Assembly: GCA_003049485.1 (NCBI GenBank)
Contig: PYST01000215.1
Coordinates: 1-64,000 of the forward strand
Direction: 5' to 3'
Origin: Ophioceras dolichostomum
Taxonomy: Eukaryota; Ascomycota; Sordariomycetes; Magnaporthales; Ophioceraceae
DNA: 64,000 bases
Below are positions 1-10,680 of this stretch, piece by piece. The stretch's first letter is position 1. Each line of letters starts with the position of its first letter. The notes below the pieces were generated by a model. It was not told the origin of the DNA. It made no database searches and saw nothing but the letters and a program-made list of their open reading frames with translations. A program made the position numbers and the translations under genes.

Positions 1-358
1 CCGAAGCCCTCGCTTCTGCCTCGTCACTTCTGTCACGCAAAGCCTCGTGGTATCCCGCAAAGCATGCTAGGCTCAGATACGCAATCATCTCTCGCACTAT
101 TCATTAGAGGTCTTCACCACCTCGTCACTCCGTCTTGATACGTTCTTGCGTCTCCCTTCCGCATCGGAGCGGCTCATTCTAATACAATCACTTTTGTAGA
201 TCTACCACCTTGTTTTCCTCCCTTGTTACTGCCAGAGGAGCCTGCTCCTGTCGACGTTGGAGGGAACCCTGGAGCCACCACAATTCAGCATCGAAGTGTC
301 TCGTCGGAGTTCTTTGCCATTAAGCTGTTCAGTCCCCTACGGATCACCCCGCCCTAAA
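1..358. other. 5' flank of the methyltransferase gene
   Basis: No gene is seen here. The stretch is C/T-rich with many short pyrimidine runs, as is usual for fungal promoters and 5' leaders. The reading frame of the methyltransferase is open upstream to about 257, but that upstream part starts with TTG, not ATG, so it is taken as leader. Confidence 0.5.
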
Positions 359-2851
359 ATGCCTCACCGGCTACCCCGAAACCGATCAGCTTTCGCAGGC
401 TCTTCTCCCGACACGCCCATCGCCCTACCCGACGACGATGACGGACCTGCCCACGGCGTGCTGAACCAAGTCGTTCGGCTCATTGAGCGCCGCAACAGCT
501 ACGGCGCCCACCAGCATGACCCGATCCAGATCCTTGACGACAGTGACGATGACGACGAAGTTGTTATACTGGAGCAGGAGATCGAAGCGGATGTGGCGAT
601 TCTGCCTTTTATCGACCTGACAGCTGACGATGAGCCTCGGCGCCGTCGTCGCCTTCGGCGACATCCGCCGCGGCCCGTCCGCAACGCGCCACTGGAGCAC
701 CCGCTCGTCCCGCTAGCGGCATACAACACTCATTTTGGGATTTTGAAGCAGGGCGTCACCGTTGAGCTTGACGATCCTATCGGCCGCTTCGAGATTGAGT
801 TCGTGCGAATCGAGCTGCTTTTCCAAGACGACTTGACCGGTGAGGTCAAATTGCGGGGAGTTCCCTATACAAGAACTAGGTGCCTGATGGGCATGCTTCA
901 CCGACGCTCCAATGAGATTTGCCGGATATTCGAAGTCGATGACGATGATGACAGGCCACCCGAGGAGCAATCCATGGTCGAGGTTAGTGTCAATGACATT
1001 GTTGGGCGTCGCCATCTCAACATCACCAATGCGCGATACCCAGAGCACCGCTTCGAGAGGTCGCTGTTTCGAAGCCAAGAGCATGCCGGAAGTGAGGGAG
1101 CTTTGGTTTGTAGATGGACTTATACCATCAGATACCGATCTGCTGCGCTACGCGAAGCTTCCAGGGCCCACGATTGGTGTATGAGCCATACCATGGCCGA
1201 AGACGCCCTCTTCCGGCGATTCAGGATCGAGGATGAGGCCAATCTCAACATTTGGCGGGGAGGTAAAATGCTGGGCGGGACTCACTTCCGCCGTCGCTCT
1301 CAAGCACCTCGGGTGGTTATCGACGACTCGGACAACGAGTGGGATATTGGGAATGGCAACCAGGGAAACCGGGGCGAACGGGCAACATGGCCTTCTCCCG
1401 GCCAAAAGTACACCACCGCGGATCTGTTCTGCGGGGCAGGGGGTGCCTCACGGGGCATGCAATCGGCGGGGTTTCACCTCGAGCTCGGAGTAGATCACTG
1501 GCCGGCTGCGTGTGCGACTTACACAAAGTGCTTCCCGAGGACAAGGCTCTACCAACAAGACATCTTCGATTTCATCACACAGACCAACACTGGGCTAGTT
1601 GATGTGTTGCACCTCTCCCCGCCGTGTCAGACGTGGTCACCAGCTCATACCCGCCCAGGCCGCAACGACGAGTTGAATATCGCCGCGTTGTTCTCGTGCA
1701 GCAAGGTAGTCGAAAAATTGAAGCCCCGTCTTTTCACTCTAGAGCAGACCTATGGTATTCTGCATGGCCGATTTGAGCCCTACTTCAATGCCTTGGTACA
1801 AGGCTTCACAGAGCACGGCTACTCAGTACGCTGGAGAATCGTCTGGCTCTCGAGCTGGGGGCTCCCCCAAAACCGTCGCCGCCTGATCATGATCGGCTCG
1901 TGCCTCGGTGAGAAGCTCCCGGACTTCCCTCCCCCGACCCACGGCGACGGCCCGGGCCTGCACCCCCGCGTCGGCGTCGCCCAGGCGCTGGCGACGATCA
2001 GCCCCAACGCGACATGGCACGACGTCGCTGCCACCACCCCCAAGTTTTCGGAGCCGTGGGACGCGTCTGTGCCACTGCGACGGACCATTACCTGTAGCGG
2101 CGGGGACGTCGGGTGTGTTTACTCGAATCACCCGAGCGGGACGCGCACCTGGACCCTCCGCGAGCTCGCCTGCCTGCAGGGTTTCCCCAACGACCACGAC
2201 TTCTGCGGGCCGCATGTGCGGAAGCAGATCGGCAACGCATTCCCGGCAGTTGTGGTTGGGCATCTCTTCCGCCACTTGCGGAAGCATTTGCTCAGGGCTG
2301 ACGGAATGGACCCCAGCATGGACCCTGGCGCGGTGAGGGACAGCCCCATAGAGATTGGCGGTGGTGACGACGACGAGATCATGGTGGTAAATGGCGATCT
2401 GCATCGACCTGCGGCTGGCATTCCGGTGGCCGCAGCCGCCCCTGTTGCAGGTCCCCCCGTGGTTATTGTATTAGATAGCCCTGAGAATGACGCTATTTCA
2501 CTGGCCGACTCCTCTGAAGGCACTGCAGGCGGAGAAGCGGCTCTGCTCGCCGACTACGCCACCGCCATCGGCGGCGACGCAATGGAAGTCGACGACGCCA
2601 GGCCACCGGCACGTCGACCAGAAGTGATAGTGCTCGATGGACCAGAGAGCCGATTTCGACCAGCAGAGCCGATAGTGGTCGTTGGGCCGGTACGCCAACG
2701 ACCTGAGCCCATCGTGATCGAAGACGGGCCACCCCATCAGCCGGAGCCGATAAGACTCGACGACAGGCCCCCGGTCGCGCGGAGCCGGAGGCGGACGCCG
2801 CAGCCGCGCCCGTGGCAAAACCATTTCAACCTTCGCTGGGGGATGATATAA
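359..2851 (+). CDS. rid: RID/Masc1-type cytosine-5 DNA methyltransferase
   Basis: This is a putative C5-cytosine DNA methyltransferase of the fungal-specific RID/Masc1 class, which Neurospora needs for repeat-induced point mutation (RIP). The 830-residue protein is encoded without introns. The first in-frame ATG (359) is chosen; the frame is open further upstream but without another ATG. The N-terminal 120 residues are acidic and probably disordered. Residues about 125-290 could be a BAH-like region (weak). The catalytic domain has motif I DLFCGAGG (about 355), motif IV PPCQT with the catalytic Cys (about 421), EQT in motif VI (about 462) where most C5 methyltransferases have ENV, QNRRR (about 504), and GNAFPAVV in motif X (about 625). 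PPCQTWSPAHT and EQT are hallmarks of the RID class. The C-terminal tail of about 190 residues is low-complexity with repeated PEPIV/VIVLD-like words. Its length is near that of Neurospora RID. Nuclear location is inferred. Confidence 0.92.
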   Translation: MPHRLPRNRSAFAGSSPDTPIALPDDDDGPAHGVLNQVVRLIERRNSYGAHQHDPIQILDDSDDDDEVVILEQEIEADVAILPFIDLTADDEPRRRRRLRRHPPRPVRNAPLEHPLVPLAAYNTHFGILKQGVTVELDDPIGRFEIEFVRIELLFQDDLTGEVKLRGVPYTRTRCLMGMLHRRSNEICRIFEVDDDDDRPPEEQSMVEVSVNDIVGRRHLNITNARYPEHRFERSLFRSQEHAGSEGALVCRWTYTIRYRSAALREASRAHDWCMSHTMAEDALFRRFRIEDEANLNIWRGGKMLGGTHFRRRSQAPRVVIDDSDNEWDIGNGNQGNRGERATWPSPGQKYTTADLFCGAGGASRGMQSAGFHLELGVDHWPAACATYTKCFPRTRLYQQDIFDFITQTNTGLVDVLHLSPPCQTWSPAHTRPGRNDELNIAALFSCSKVVEKLKPRLFTLEQTYGILHGRFEPYFNALVQGFTEHGYSVRWRIVWLSSWGLPQNRRRLIMIGSCLGEKLPDFPPPTHGDGPGLHPRVGVAQALATISPNATWHDVAATTPKFSEPWDASVPLRRTITCSGGDVGCVYSNHPSGTRTWTLRELACLQGFPNDHDFCGPHVRKQIGNAFPAVVVGHLFRHLRKHLLRADGMDPSMDPGAVRDSPIEIGGGDDDEIMVVNGDLHRPAAGIPVAAAAPVAGPPVVIVLDSPENDAISLADSSEGTAGGEAALLADYATAIGGDAMEVDDARPPARRPEVIVLDGPESRFRPAEPIVVVGPVRQRPEPIVIEDGPPHQPEPIRLDDRPPVARSRRRTPQPRPWQNHFNLRWGMI

Positions 2852-3515
2852 AGTCGGTCGCGAATGGTTAGACAGTGCCTACGAAAGAAGAGCCACATAT
2901 TCGGGCGAGGACATTCGTTCACATTTCGGCGAATCGAAGGACTTTCGGAATCAATGGCGATGGGAGGATAAGAACAGCGCCCATAATCGAGGAAGGGGTT
3001 CGGCGTCTGTAACAAATGAATGATCATTTCTTCTTTGCGTTGTTTTTTCCTCCCTTTTTGCCTCGAGGCTTTGCGACGGTTCGCTGTTTGGAGGATATAG
3101 AGCACAACTCGTTTGCCTACCCACCTCGCCTGCCTTACAACAGTACTGCCCTCTACAGTGGGCAGTCTTGTATTACAGCATTTCCCTGGACAGACACTGG
3201 ACAGGGATAGGACGATGGACAGCGACCTCCTATCCCCACTATAAAGACGAGACAGTGTAAGGTTATCCAGGTCCTTCGAGGCCTTCCAATGCGCGAGGCT
3301 TTCCACGTTGAGTTTAAACGGATCCCTCCCTTTCCGTTGCACTTGTAGGGGATGACCATCCGCGATGCCAAATGTCCACGTCCACGTAACATGTCCACGT
3401 GCTGTGGCAGTTGTCTAGAGGAGGGAACATCTCCCAAGGCGAAAGCGATGCCACGGCAGTGTCAACCAAATTCTCGATTGGTGTCAGAAGCCATGCTTTG
3501 CCTACGTGATACGCC
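2852..3515. other. Intergenic, RID 3' flank and old GH28 promoter
   Basis: No coding sequence is supported. The left half is the 3' flank of rid. A TATA-like element near 3238 lies about 275 bases before the start of the GH28 pseudogene and may be a relic of its promoter. Repeated CCACGT/CACGTG-like words occur around 3375-3405. Confidence 0.5.
3238..3246 (+). promoter_or_regulatory. TATA-like box of the decayed GH28 gene
   Basis: CTATAAAGA is a good TATA match placed about 275 bases upstream of the ATG of the pseudogene. The assignment rests on position only. Confidence 0.35.
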
Positions 3516-5216
3516 ATGGCGCTGGAGCAGATCGTCGTCGCCGCTCTCGTGGCCCTCACGCCCGGCCTTGGGTTCATCATTCAAGCCCCGAGCGACGAAG
3601 AAGCCACTAGCCGTCGACCCGAGCTGGACTCTGTCGGCCCCGGCGGCGCACGCTAGCAAGGATTCGTCTTACCCGTCATGCCAAATACACCTGGAAAGCT
3701 GAAGATGTGCAGGGTTTAGCCGAGGAACGCTTCCGCCGCGGGTTCCACTGAAGTCGACGCCCCCTAAATCCTCAAGGCCTTCAAGCAATGCAGCAGCAGA
3801 GGCATGGTGGTGCTCGACGGTAAGTACACCATTTCCTCGCCGGAACCTCACATTGCTCTCGCAGGTGGATGTAGCGATCTGCGGCGACATTAGCTTTGCT
3901 GCCATCGTCACGTACTGAACCGAACACTCGTTCAAATACGCCTACCAGAACAGCTCGGCGATGTGGGTGTTTGGCGGCAATGGGGTGAATATCCAGTAGA
4001 CGGGGGAGGCGTTGAGGTGATCGATAGGAATGGACAGGCTTGGTGAGTGAGCGAGCTGGAAGTCAATAGCCGGGTCTCCCAAGGTATAGCACTGCGAGTG
4101 CAATCCAGACAGCAAGAGTGCTGAGAATATGTTGGTGATAGGTGCTACCAGTTCGCGAAATTCCATATTTGTTGAGGCCCGTCTTGCTTGCCATCGATAG
4201 ACATTGTAGCGGATCAGTCAGGGGCTCGAAGATGGTCAACTGTGTCGTTTTTCGTCACGGTCACTTACCTAGGGATTCTTGAAAGAGCGTATGCCACAGA
4301 CCAAACATACATACCTACATAGGTACTGACGATCCATTTTTCGAAAATTATCCAATCTCATTGCTAACAGTTCAGACATCGTGATATCAGAGGTGGACCT
4401 CCGCGAGGCAATCACCGCCAAGAACACTGACGACTGGGAACACGTGCCGCTCCGACTCGATCACAATATTGAGCTCACCATCGACAACCTCGACGACTGT
4501 GTGTCCCTCAAGCTGAGCAGCACCAGCATCGTCGTCCAGAACCTGACGCGCCACGACTCCCACGGAGTGACTATCGGCTGGCTGGGCCAGAACCGCGGCG
4601 AGTTCGGCGTGGTCGAGAACATGACGGTCCGGAACGTCGTCATGGCCAACGCCACGGCCGCGGCGGGGATCAAAGTCTGGGGAGGGGGTTTTGCGAACTT
4701 CCGGCCGGGCCTGGCCAGCGGGGGCTGCGAGGGTCCGTCCGCAACGTCACGTTCGACGGGATCAGGAGTCGGGGCGTCGACTGGGCCATCGAGCTGACGC
4801 AATGCTATGGCCAGGAGAACCAGACAATTTGTTATATGGAGCTAGTCCAGCTCGGTTCAGTCAGATTTCCTTCACAGTCCAGGCCTTTTGGTCCTGCCTG
4901 ACTTCCCTCTGTACTCCCGGGTGTCTGAAGACAAGGGGATTTGCTAAAGATGCCGGGCAACGAGAAAGCCTAAAGTGATGATCGAGGACGTCATGTTCAA
5001 GAACATGCACGGCACGAGGTCGAACAAGCATTCTCTAAAAGCTGGCCCGCTCGTTTGCGGCAGAAAGGAGGCAAGTCTTGTTCATTCTTCCAGCCCCCTG
5101 GATCGACAACACGTCCCTCACAGGGCAGCATCAGCATCGACCGACGAGGTCATAGCTATCACAATACGCCCACAGACGTGCAAAAATGTCCAGGCCAGCG
5201 ATATACGAGAGTCACC
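3516..5216 (+). pseudogene. Broken GH28 pectinase (exo-polygalacturonase-like)
   Basis: Fragments in several frames follow the order of a glycoside hydrolase family 28 enzyme. A signal-peptide-like start (MALEQIVVAALVALTPG, 3516) runs into TAG at 3654. The next fragment has AFKQCSSRGMVVLDGKYTI (near 3775) after a TAA at 3765. Then come QVDVAICGDISF, a TGA at 3916, and KYAYQNSSAMWVFGGNGVNI before TAG at 3997. A long fragment from 4381 carries the NTD motif, DD in NLDDC, and SHG, but GIK replaces the catalytic RIK. After a frameshift near 4735 follow NVTFDGIRSRGVDWAIE and TQCYGQENQTICYM, then, after about 120 unrelated bases or an intron, IEDVMFKNMHGT and TCKNVQAS near 5200. Stops, frameshifts and the lost RIK arginine rule out an active enzyme. 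The intact relative would have been a secreted pectin-degrading hydrolase. Boundaries are approximate. Confidence 0.78.
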
Positions 5217-5936
5217 ACACCGGACGGTGCGATGGCCGAGTTCGGGTGCCAACACATGGATGATTCACTTCTTCCCGGGGGAAGTGTAGCTGAGGAGAAC
5301 ATAAGGGTGACACAAACATCGACGACTGGTCGATGATGTCACGGTGCCGGGGCAACTCTAGTAGCCATCTCAGGAGAAAAGCGAAACGAATTTGGTGGGT
5401 AGGTACTTAGGCATTCGCGTGTGCATGTCGCGCAAGAGGCTAGGTAGATGTGTCCCAGGAGGACAAGGCTGTTGCTGCTGCCACTAGCTATGCTATCCTA
5501 TCTCCTCTTATCCTGTCATGTCTGTCTGGCAGATATATGTAACATGTGACAGTTTAAGCATCCATCCCCTCAAAAGATATATTCCTCGAAGAGTTGGCTC
5601 TTCAAATAACGCCCGACATTAAATCCCAAAAGCAATATAATCAATACAAGCAGCCCAAGGCAAACTACTCTGGTCCGCCGACTCGCTGCTAACGTGCTTG
5701 GCTTTTCCCTGTGTCCTGTCCTGTCCTGTATTCCCATCTAACTAGAAAAGAGAGGAAGAAAAAAAGAACACACTAAAGGGCAGATAGATAGATACTTCGT
5801 ATAAGGGTAGGTGGTAGCTCTCGATATCCTGACTGTCACACCCTTGGTAGTGAATGTGACCATATCGCGTGCCCGACAAGAAGAGGAATAGCGCTGCTGC
5901 AGACGCAAGGTCAAGAGAGTCATCGAGAAGAAATGC
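5217..5936. other. Intergenic, no gene seen
   Basis: This lies between the GH28 relic and the 3' end of eaf. It holds a TAGGTAC word near 5400 and AT-richer sequence around 5560-5660, which would suit the 3' regions of two converging genes. No open frame of interest was seen. Confidence 0.5.
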
Positions 5937-7168
5937 TCAGTCCTCCACGCTCATATCGCTCTCGTCATCAACCTCCATATTCCCCTCCAGCTCCTGCTCC
6001 AGCTCAGCCGCCAGCTCATCCTCGTAGTCCAGCTCATCCGCCTCCGCATCTTCGTCCATAGCATCATCGGCTGCTGCTGCTGCCGCTGCTGTTGTGCTCT
6101 GCTCCGCAGCGGCGGCGGCGGCAGCAGCAGGAGGTGCTCGGTTCATGGCCTCGATGAAGTCCTCGTCTTCCTCGAAGTCGGCCTCGGCGTCCGCGTCCTC
6201 GTCCTCTTCGGCGCCCACGGCGGCGGCGCCGCCGCCGTTCTGTATGAAGTCGTCGAAGCTGCGCTGCTGCGGCTGGAAGGCCGGCGAGAAGTCCGTGCGT
6301 TGGTGCCGCGCCGTCGGCGCCGGGCCGCCGGGGTACTCGACGGTCAGGCCGTTGTCGTCGTCGTCGGATTCGTCCTCGTCCTCGTCGGAGTCTGCTGGTG
6401 GTGGCGGTTGTTTCTTCTTTGGTGGGGTGGCCTCGACCAATGCTGCCGCCTTGGGGCTCTCGGGTAATGGTATTGATTCGGGCGCTGGATGCTGGTGTTT
6501 CTTCTGCGACGTCGCGGAGGCCGGCTTCTTCGCCGTGGCGCCGCCGCCGCCGCTCTTGGTGCCGCCTTTTGCGGCCGGCGTCTTCTTCTTGGTGTTAGTG
6601 GCGCGAAGGGCGGACGTCGCCCCGGCCTTGCTGCCGGGCTTGCCCTTCGCGGCGCTTCCTCCCCGGGCCGGCGTCGGGATGCTGTGGCCCGTCAGGTGAG
6701 GGTATTCTTCTTTGAGCGAGGCCGCGTCGTCGTTCGTGGGGGTGCTGACCAGGTTCATGTTGAAGAGCGAGTCGAGCCGGTGCAGGACGAAGGCCTTCCG
6801 GGCCGGGTCGAAGATCAGGACGAATTGGTTGTCGTCCGTCGCGCGGCGGCCGTTGAAGCCATACTTGCTGCCGTCGGTGTCGTGGAACGCGAGGTCGAAG
6901 GTGCCGCTGCCGGGCGTGGATGCTTTTATTCGCGCTGTGCTTGGGGCGTCTTCGGTCGGCCTGTGGTTATCTGCTCTCCTCCATCGTTCCCTCGGTCAGC
7001 TTTCGGCCTCCTCCTCGATGGCATGGGTCAAAGAAAAGACATACATCGAACTCCCGTGTATAGCTCCCTCGAGCCTTTTCCTAGCAGGTCGTCGCTCAAG
7101 ATGACGGGATACTTCAGGTTGGAGGGCTTCGTGGGGTCGACCATCCCCGTTCCAGAGGAGGCAGCCAT
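5937..7168 (-). CDS. eaf: ELL-associated factor (EAF) family elongation protein
   Basis: This is a likely RNA polymerase II transcription elongation factor of the EAF family, partner of ELL in the nucleus. Exon 1 is 7168..7045 and exon 2 is 6970..5937. The 74-nt intron (GTATGT..CAG) joins phase-1 ends to give the codon for Y in RYNHRP, and the model encodes 385 residues. The EAF N-terminal domain spans about 14-115 with the hallmarks YNHRPT (42-47), FDLAFHD, and FVLIFDPARKAFVLHRLD (91-108). After this comes a low-complexity Lys/Ala/Pro-rich linker (130-230) and a strongly acidic C-terminal half with several Ala and Asp/Glu runs, as in other EAF proteins, where it acts in transactivation. The 5' end faces the long gap before the GH76 gene. 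Confidence 0.9.
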
Positions 7169-10100
7169 CGTTTCCGTTGTCGCAGCTTGCTTGTGCTGGT
7201 TCGTTCTGTCGCTTTCTGAGATGGTATTGCTTGGTGGACTGACTAATTTATGTGCTTAAGTGGTACGAGGTGGTAGTTTTCTTTGAGTGTTATTGCTAGA
7301 CTCGAGCGCAAAGGCCATGTCCATATGGTAAATGTGACAGAAGGAGGAACAAAGGAACTGGAAAGGACGGAGAGACAACGTCGAGGAAAGGGAGAACAAA
7401 GGCAATGATGCATGTAACAAATAAGGTAGGTGGTGAGGTTAACCGTCAAACGTAGCGTTATTCAACAGCGGATAGAGGTAGTGACTGGATGATTCTGCTG
7501 ATGCCGCAGATCACCGACTTCTCAGCCATAGGCCCACAAACGCCCAGCCAATGCAGCGCTGTCGAGCAGCTGTCCAGGGCGTGCCAGGGTCGGTTGCTGA
7601 GTTTGGGCGTCGCCCAGCTCGCTAAAAATGCCGGCTGCCCAGTTCGGGTTAGGCGATGAGCTTGGTGTCACCGGGTTGACGGCGACACCCGAGTCCAGTT
7701 GTCCACTGGAAAGGCACCAAATTAGGGGGGAACTGTGAAGAATCCAGCGTAGCTCAGCAACGCTATTCCAGAATGAGGGAGGGGAACCCAAACGTTACCC
7801 CGGATTTCGGTTTCTCAATTCGACTCAGTTTGACTCAGTTTTCTTATTCTGGGATTCCATCGCCCCGACCTGTCCCTATTCTGGATACACAAGAAACTCG
7901 AGGGCTCAATTGGAAAGAACCAAAAAGCATCCGAAGGCTGAGATGTGATGATGCGGTCACAGCTTTGGCCTCTACCCGGGCCGCCTCTCAGGTACGGATC
8001 TGGCTCCCTGCTCACGTCACCACAAAATTCGTGTTTCTTCCAGCTGCTCAAAAGCAGTGAAATGGAGGGTATCCGTGGAAGTGGGATGAAATGGGATGCC
8101 ATACCTGCCTGGCTAAGCCCCTTGTGTAACTCGTACCGTCGTCCAATGTCTCCTATTCGAGAGGCGTGCGGGCTGGCAGGCTCCTCCCGGGCAGCGGGTA
8201 AAAACCTACAGTGTATGTCCAGTAGAGGATCGACAGCCGGCGTTGACGATCATCGATGAGGTGAAGGCGACTGAGATCATATCACCATATGCACATTCAT
8301 AATCGACCACTTATCGTCTCTAGGTCGAGCATGTGAGAATATGAGATCATGGATAGCCAAAATGTTTACTGCTAGAAGGGCCCTGACGGGTCTGGATTTG
8401 GAAGCTCTGGATTTCACGAACAGACGAAGCAGAACAGTAGAGAACCATGCAGTGAGTTTGTCAGCGAAGCCTAGACCCGATGTGGAACCAAGGGCGACCC
8501 GAACGAGGCGTTCAGCGGCGAGGGAGCGACCGTTCATCGGCCGCCGCGGCCAGAACGCCAGGGCCGACGCCTTGAGTTCGAGCGAGCGGGTTTTGAGGAA
8601 ACGGCCAACTGCTGGTCGGCGGCGGCTCTCTTCTTCCTTTTTGGGTTTGTGCGTGTGGGTGTTGGCATCACGACATCTATCAATGATGCAAGGGAAACCA
8701 AAGGCCTGGAGCTGGGGCTCTTGGCTCATGTTGTGCTTCCAGCCTCCTTTTATTCAGCTGACGGCTACCAGCAGCATCATGAGCATGGATCATGCGGCGA
8801 ATTGATTGAAGACCTTTGATGCCTTGATGGCTGCGAACTGCTTCTGCTGCTGTAAAGCCTTTTTGCGGCTTGCTTCAATAGCCAGCGCCCAGTCTGGGGC
8901 ACTTACATTTCCTAATGCGTGCTAGGCTGAACCAATAAGGACTCTCATGGCTTCGATGGGCTGACAGTCTTACGCAATACGACAATCCGGCCACCACCCA
9001 CCCCCTCTTTTTTTTGGTCTTTTTTTCCCTCCCCGGCCTCTTGACCTGACCTATGTGTCCATCCACTTGCATATCCAACCCGTCTTGGTGGGAATTTTCA
9101 CGGGTTACTACTGGGTGACTAGCACTGAGCAACACGGGATTAGCAGCAGAAATAAAGAGTCGTTGCCAACAAGCAAGCACTGACAAGCAACATTGCAGAT
9201 CTGCACTGCCTCCGCCGCCCCCTCAGTGCCCTGCACCTACGTTGCCCCGCTCTGAGAACTCGGCCACCAACAATTCTTGGGCCGAAGCCCCCATCAGTTG
9301 ATGTTCTGCGTGCGGGGGAGGTGATTTACTCGCTCCATGACTTTGAGTTGACCATGGCCACGGCAAGGGACACAGAGCTACCGCACTGGCTTGACTGGCC
9401 AAAGTGCTTACCATGCCACTGTACGATCTAACGACGGGTTAGATATTGACACCTCAAGCGGGGCGCGAGTTGGCCGAGAGCTTCCAGCCAGTCCCAGCCA
9501 GTCTCTTTCCGAACGCTGCACGTCATAGTCAGTTGTCATGCTCCCAACCTCGTGTGGCTGTCCCTAGTCGGTGGAAGTATGTTAGCTTGCGAAGGCATCT
9601 CGTTGTTACCCTGCCAAATCGGTCCACACCTCGCTCCGTCGACGGGCGGACACACGGCCTCTTTAAATAATGTCTGGCCGGCCTCTTCCAGGCCGATTTG
9701 ACCTATCACCTCATCCTCCGGTTGGACATGTTGGTTCCTTCTTGCGTCCTCCCACCTGCTCGGCTCTCGGAACGGACACGAGAGGCCGGGACCCTCACTC
9801 CTCTCGCTCCAATGTTGCATGCCATCTAGCGTGTCCTCGTATTGCCTCCCTGCCTGCCTGCCTGCCCTGTGCATTTCCTTTGTTGCTCCGCTTACAGCTC
9901 CCATGTGTAAGCCTATCGTGCCTTTTTGCTTTTCGTGCCTTCCGCGAAATTCTTCTCTCCTGCCATCCGTTGCATCGCGGTTAGGAGGCACAAGCGAAAA
10001 ACGAAAGAACGAGCGACTGCGCCGTCATTGATCCCTTCCCAGGGTCCTTCACGATTTCCATTTTCTGACTCGAGCTCGAGCTCACTCCTTCCTCATCTTC

Positions 10101-10680
10101 CTCTTTTCGAGCTCACTCCTGCTACTGAAGCTCGGTGTGCACTGCAGCTAAAGTCTTGCAGTTCTAGCTTTTTTGCAGCTCAGGTTCAGGCGGGGCCACG
10201 CCCACCTGTCCATCCCTTTGTGCACCGGGCATCACATCCAGGCTGCACACAAAATCTCTCAGCCGTACCTCGCCCACCTCCGAACGACGCGAGGGGCTGT
10301 TGAGAGCTACAAAGTGGTTTCAACCCCATCTCGTTCAGAGGCAGCCCGGCTACATGGTCCTACATGCTGGCGTCGTTCGTTCCACTGCTGTCTGACCACG
10401 CGATACCCCTTGTGCTTTTTGCCATGTTCCTGAGAGGCCGCATACACACATAAGCTAGCATCAGCCAGCATAAGCCAGCGCCCGGAGCCTCTCTCTAGGC
10501 TTCTGTCGTCCTCTCTGTCCACGATCAACTCCTTGTACCTGCGTCGATATCAGCACTTTGATCATTCGCTCTCACCGATTCCCCATGACGGGCCGGGGTT
10601 GAAGCCGTTCTTTCTTACTCTCGCAAGGGAGAGCCACACACATTTCGTCGCCTTCCGCCTACCGGGCCCCATCAGACACA
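7169..10680. other. 3.5-kb gap without a supported gene
   Basis: Both strands hold only short, mutually overlapping open frames (for example 8277-8805) with no family resemblance. The right third (about 9440-10680) is C/T-rich and is probably the promoter and leader of the GH76 gene. It includes a CCTG/CTGC tandem at about 9849-9868 and repeated GAGCTC words near 10070-10110. A T-rich run lies at 9006-9028. No RNA gene was recognised. Confidence 0.5.

Noticed and set aside
257..358. Upstream extension of the methyltransferase frame by 34 codons
   Set aside because: It begins with TTG and has no ATG; the first real start is at 359.
3516..5216. Claim that the GH28 relic was inactivated by RIP
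   Set aside because: Only one of the stops clearly fits the CpA context and there are frameshifts; without a paralogue the mechanism cannot be shown.
6489..7259. Plus-strand frames of 200-256 codons over eaf
   Set aside because: They are mirror readings of the acidic and Ala-rich repeats, and the minus strand gives a clean EAF domain with a spliced start.
8277..8805. Two overlapping frames of about 150 codons on opposite strands
   Set aside because: Neither resembles a known protein nor has a plausible start and splice context.
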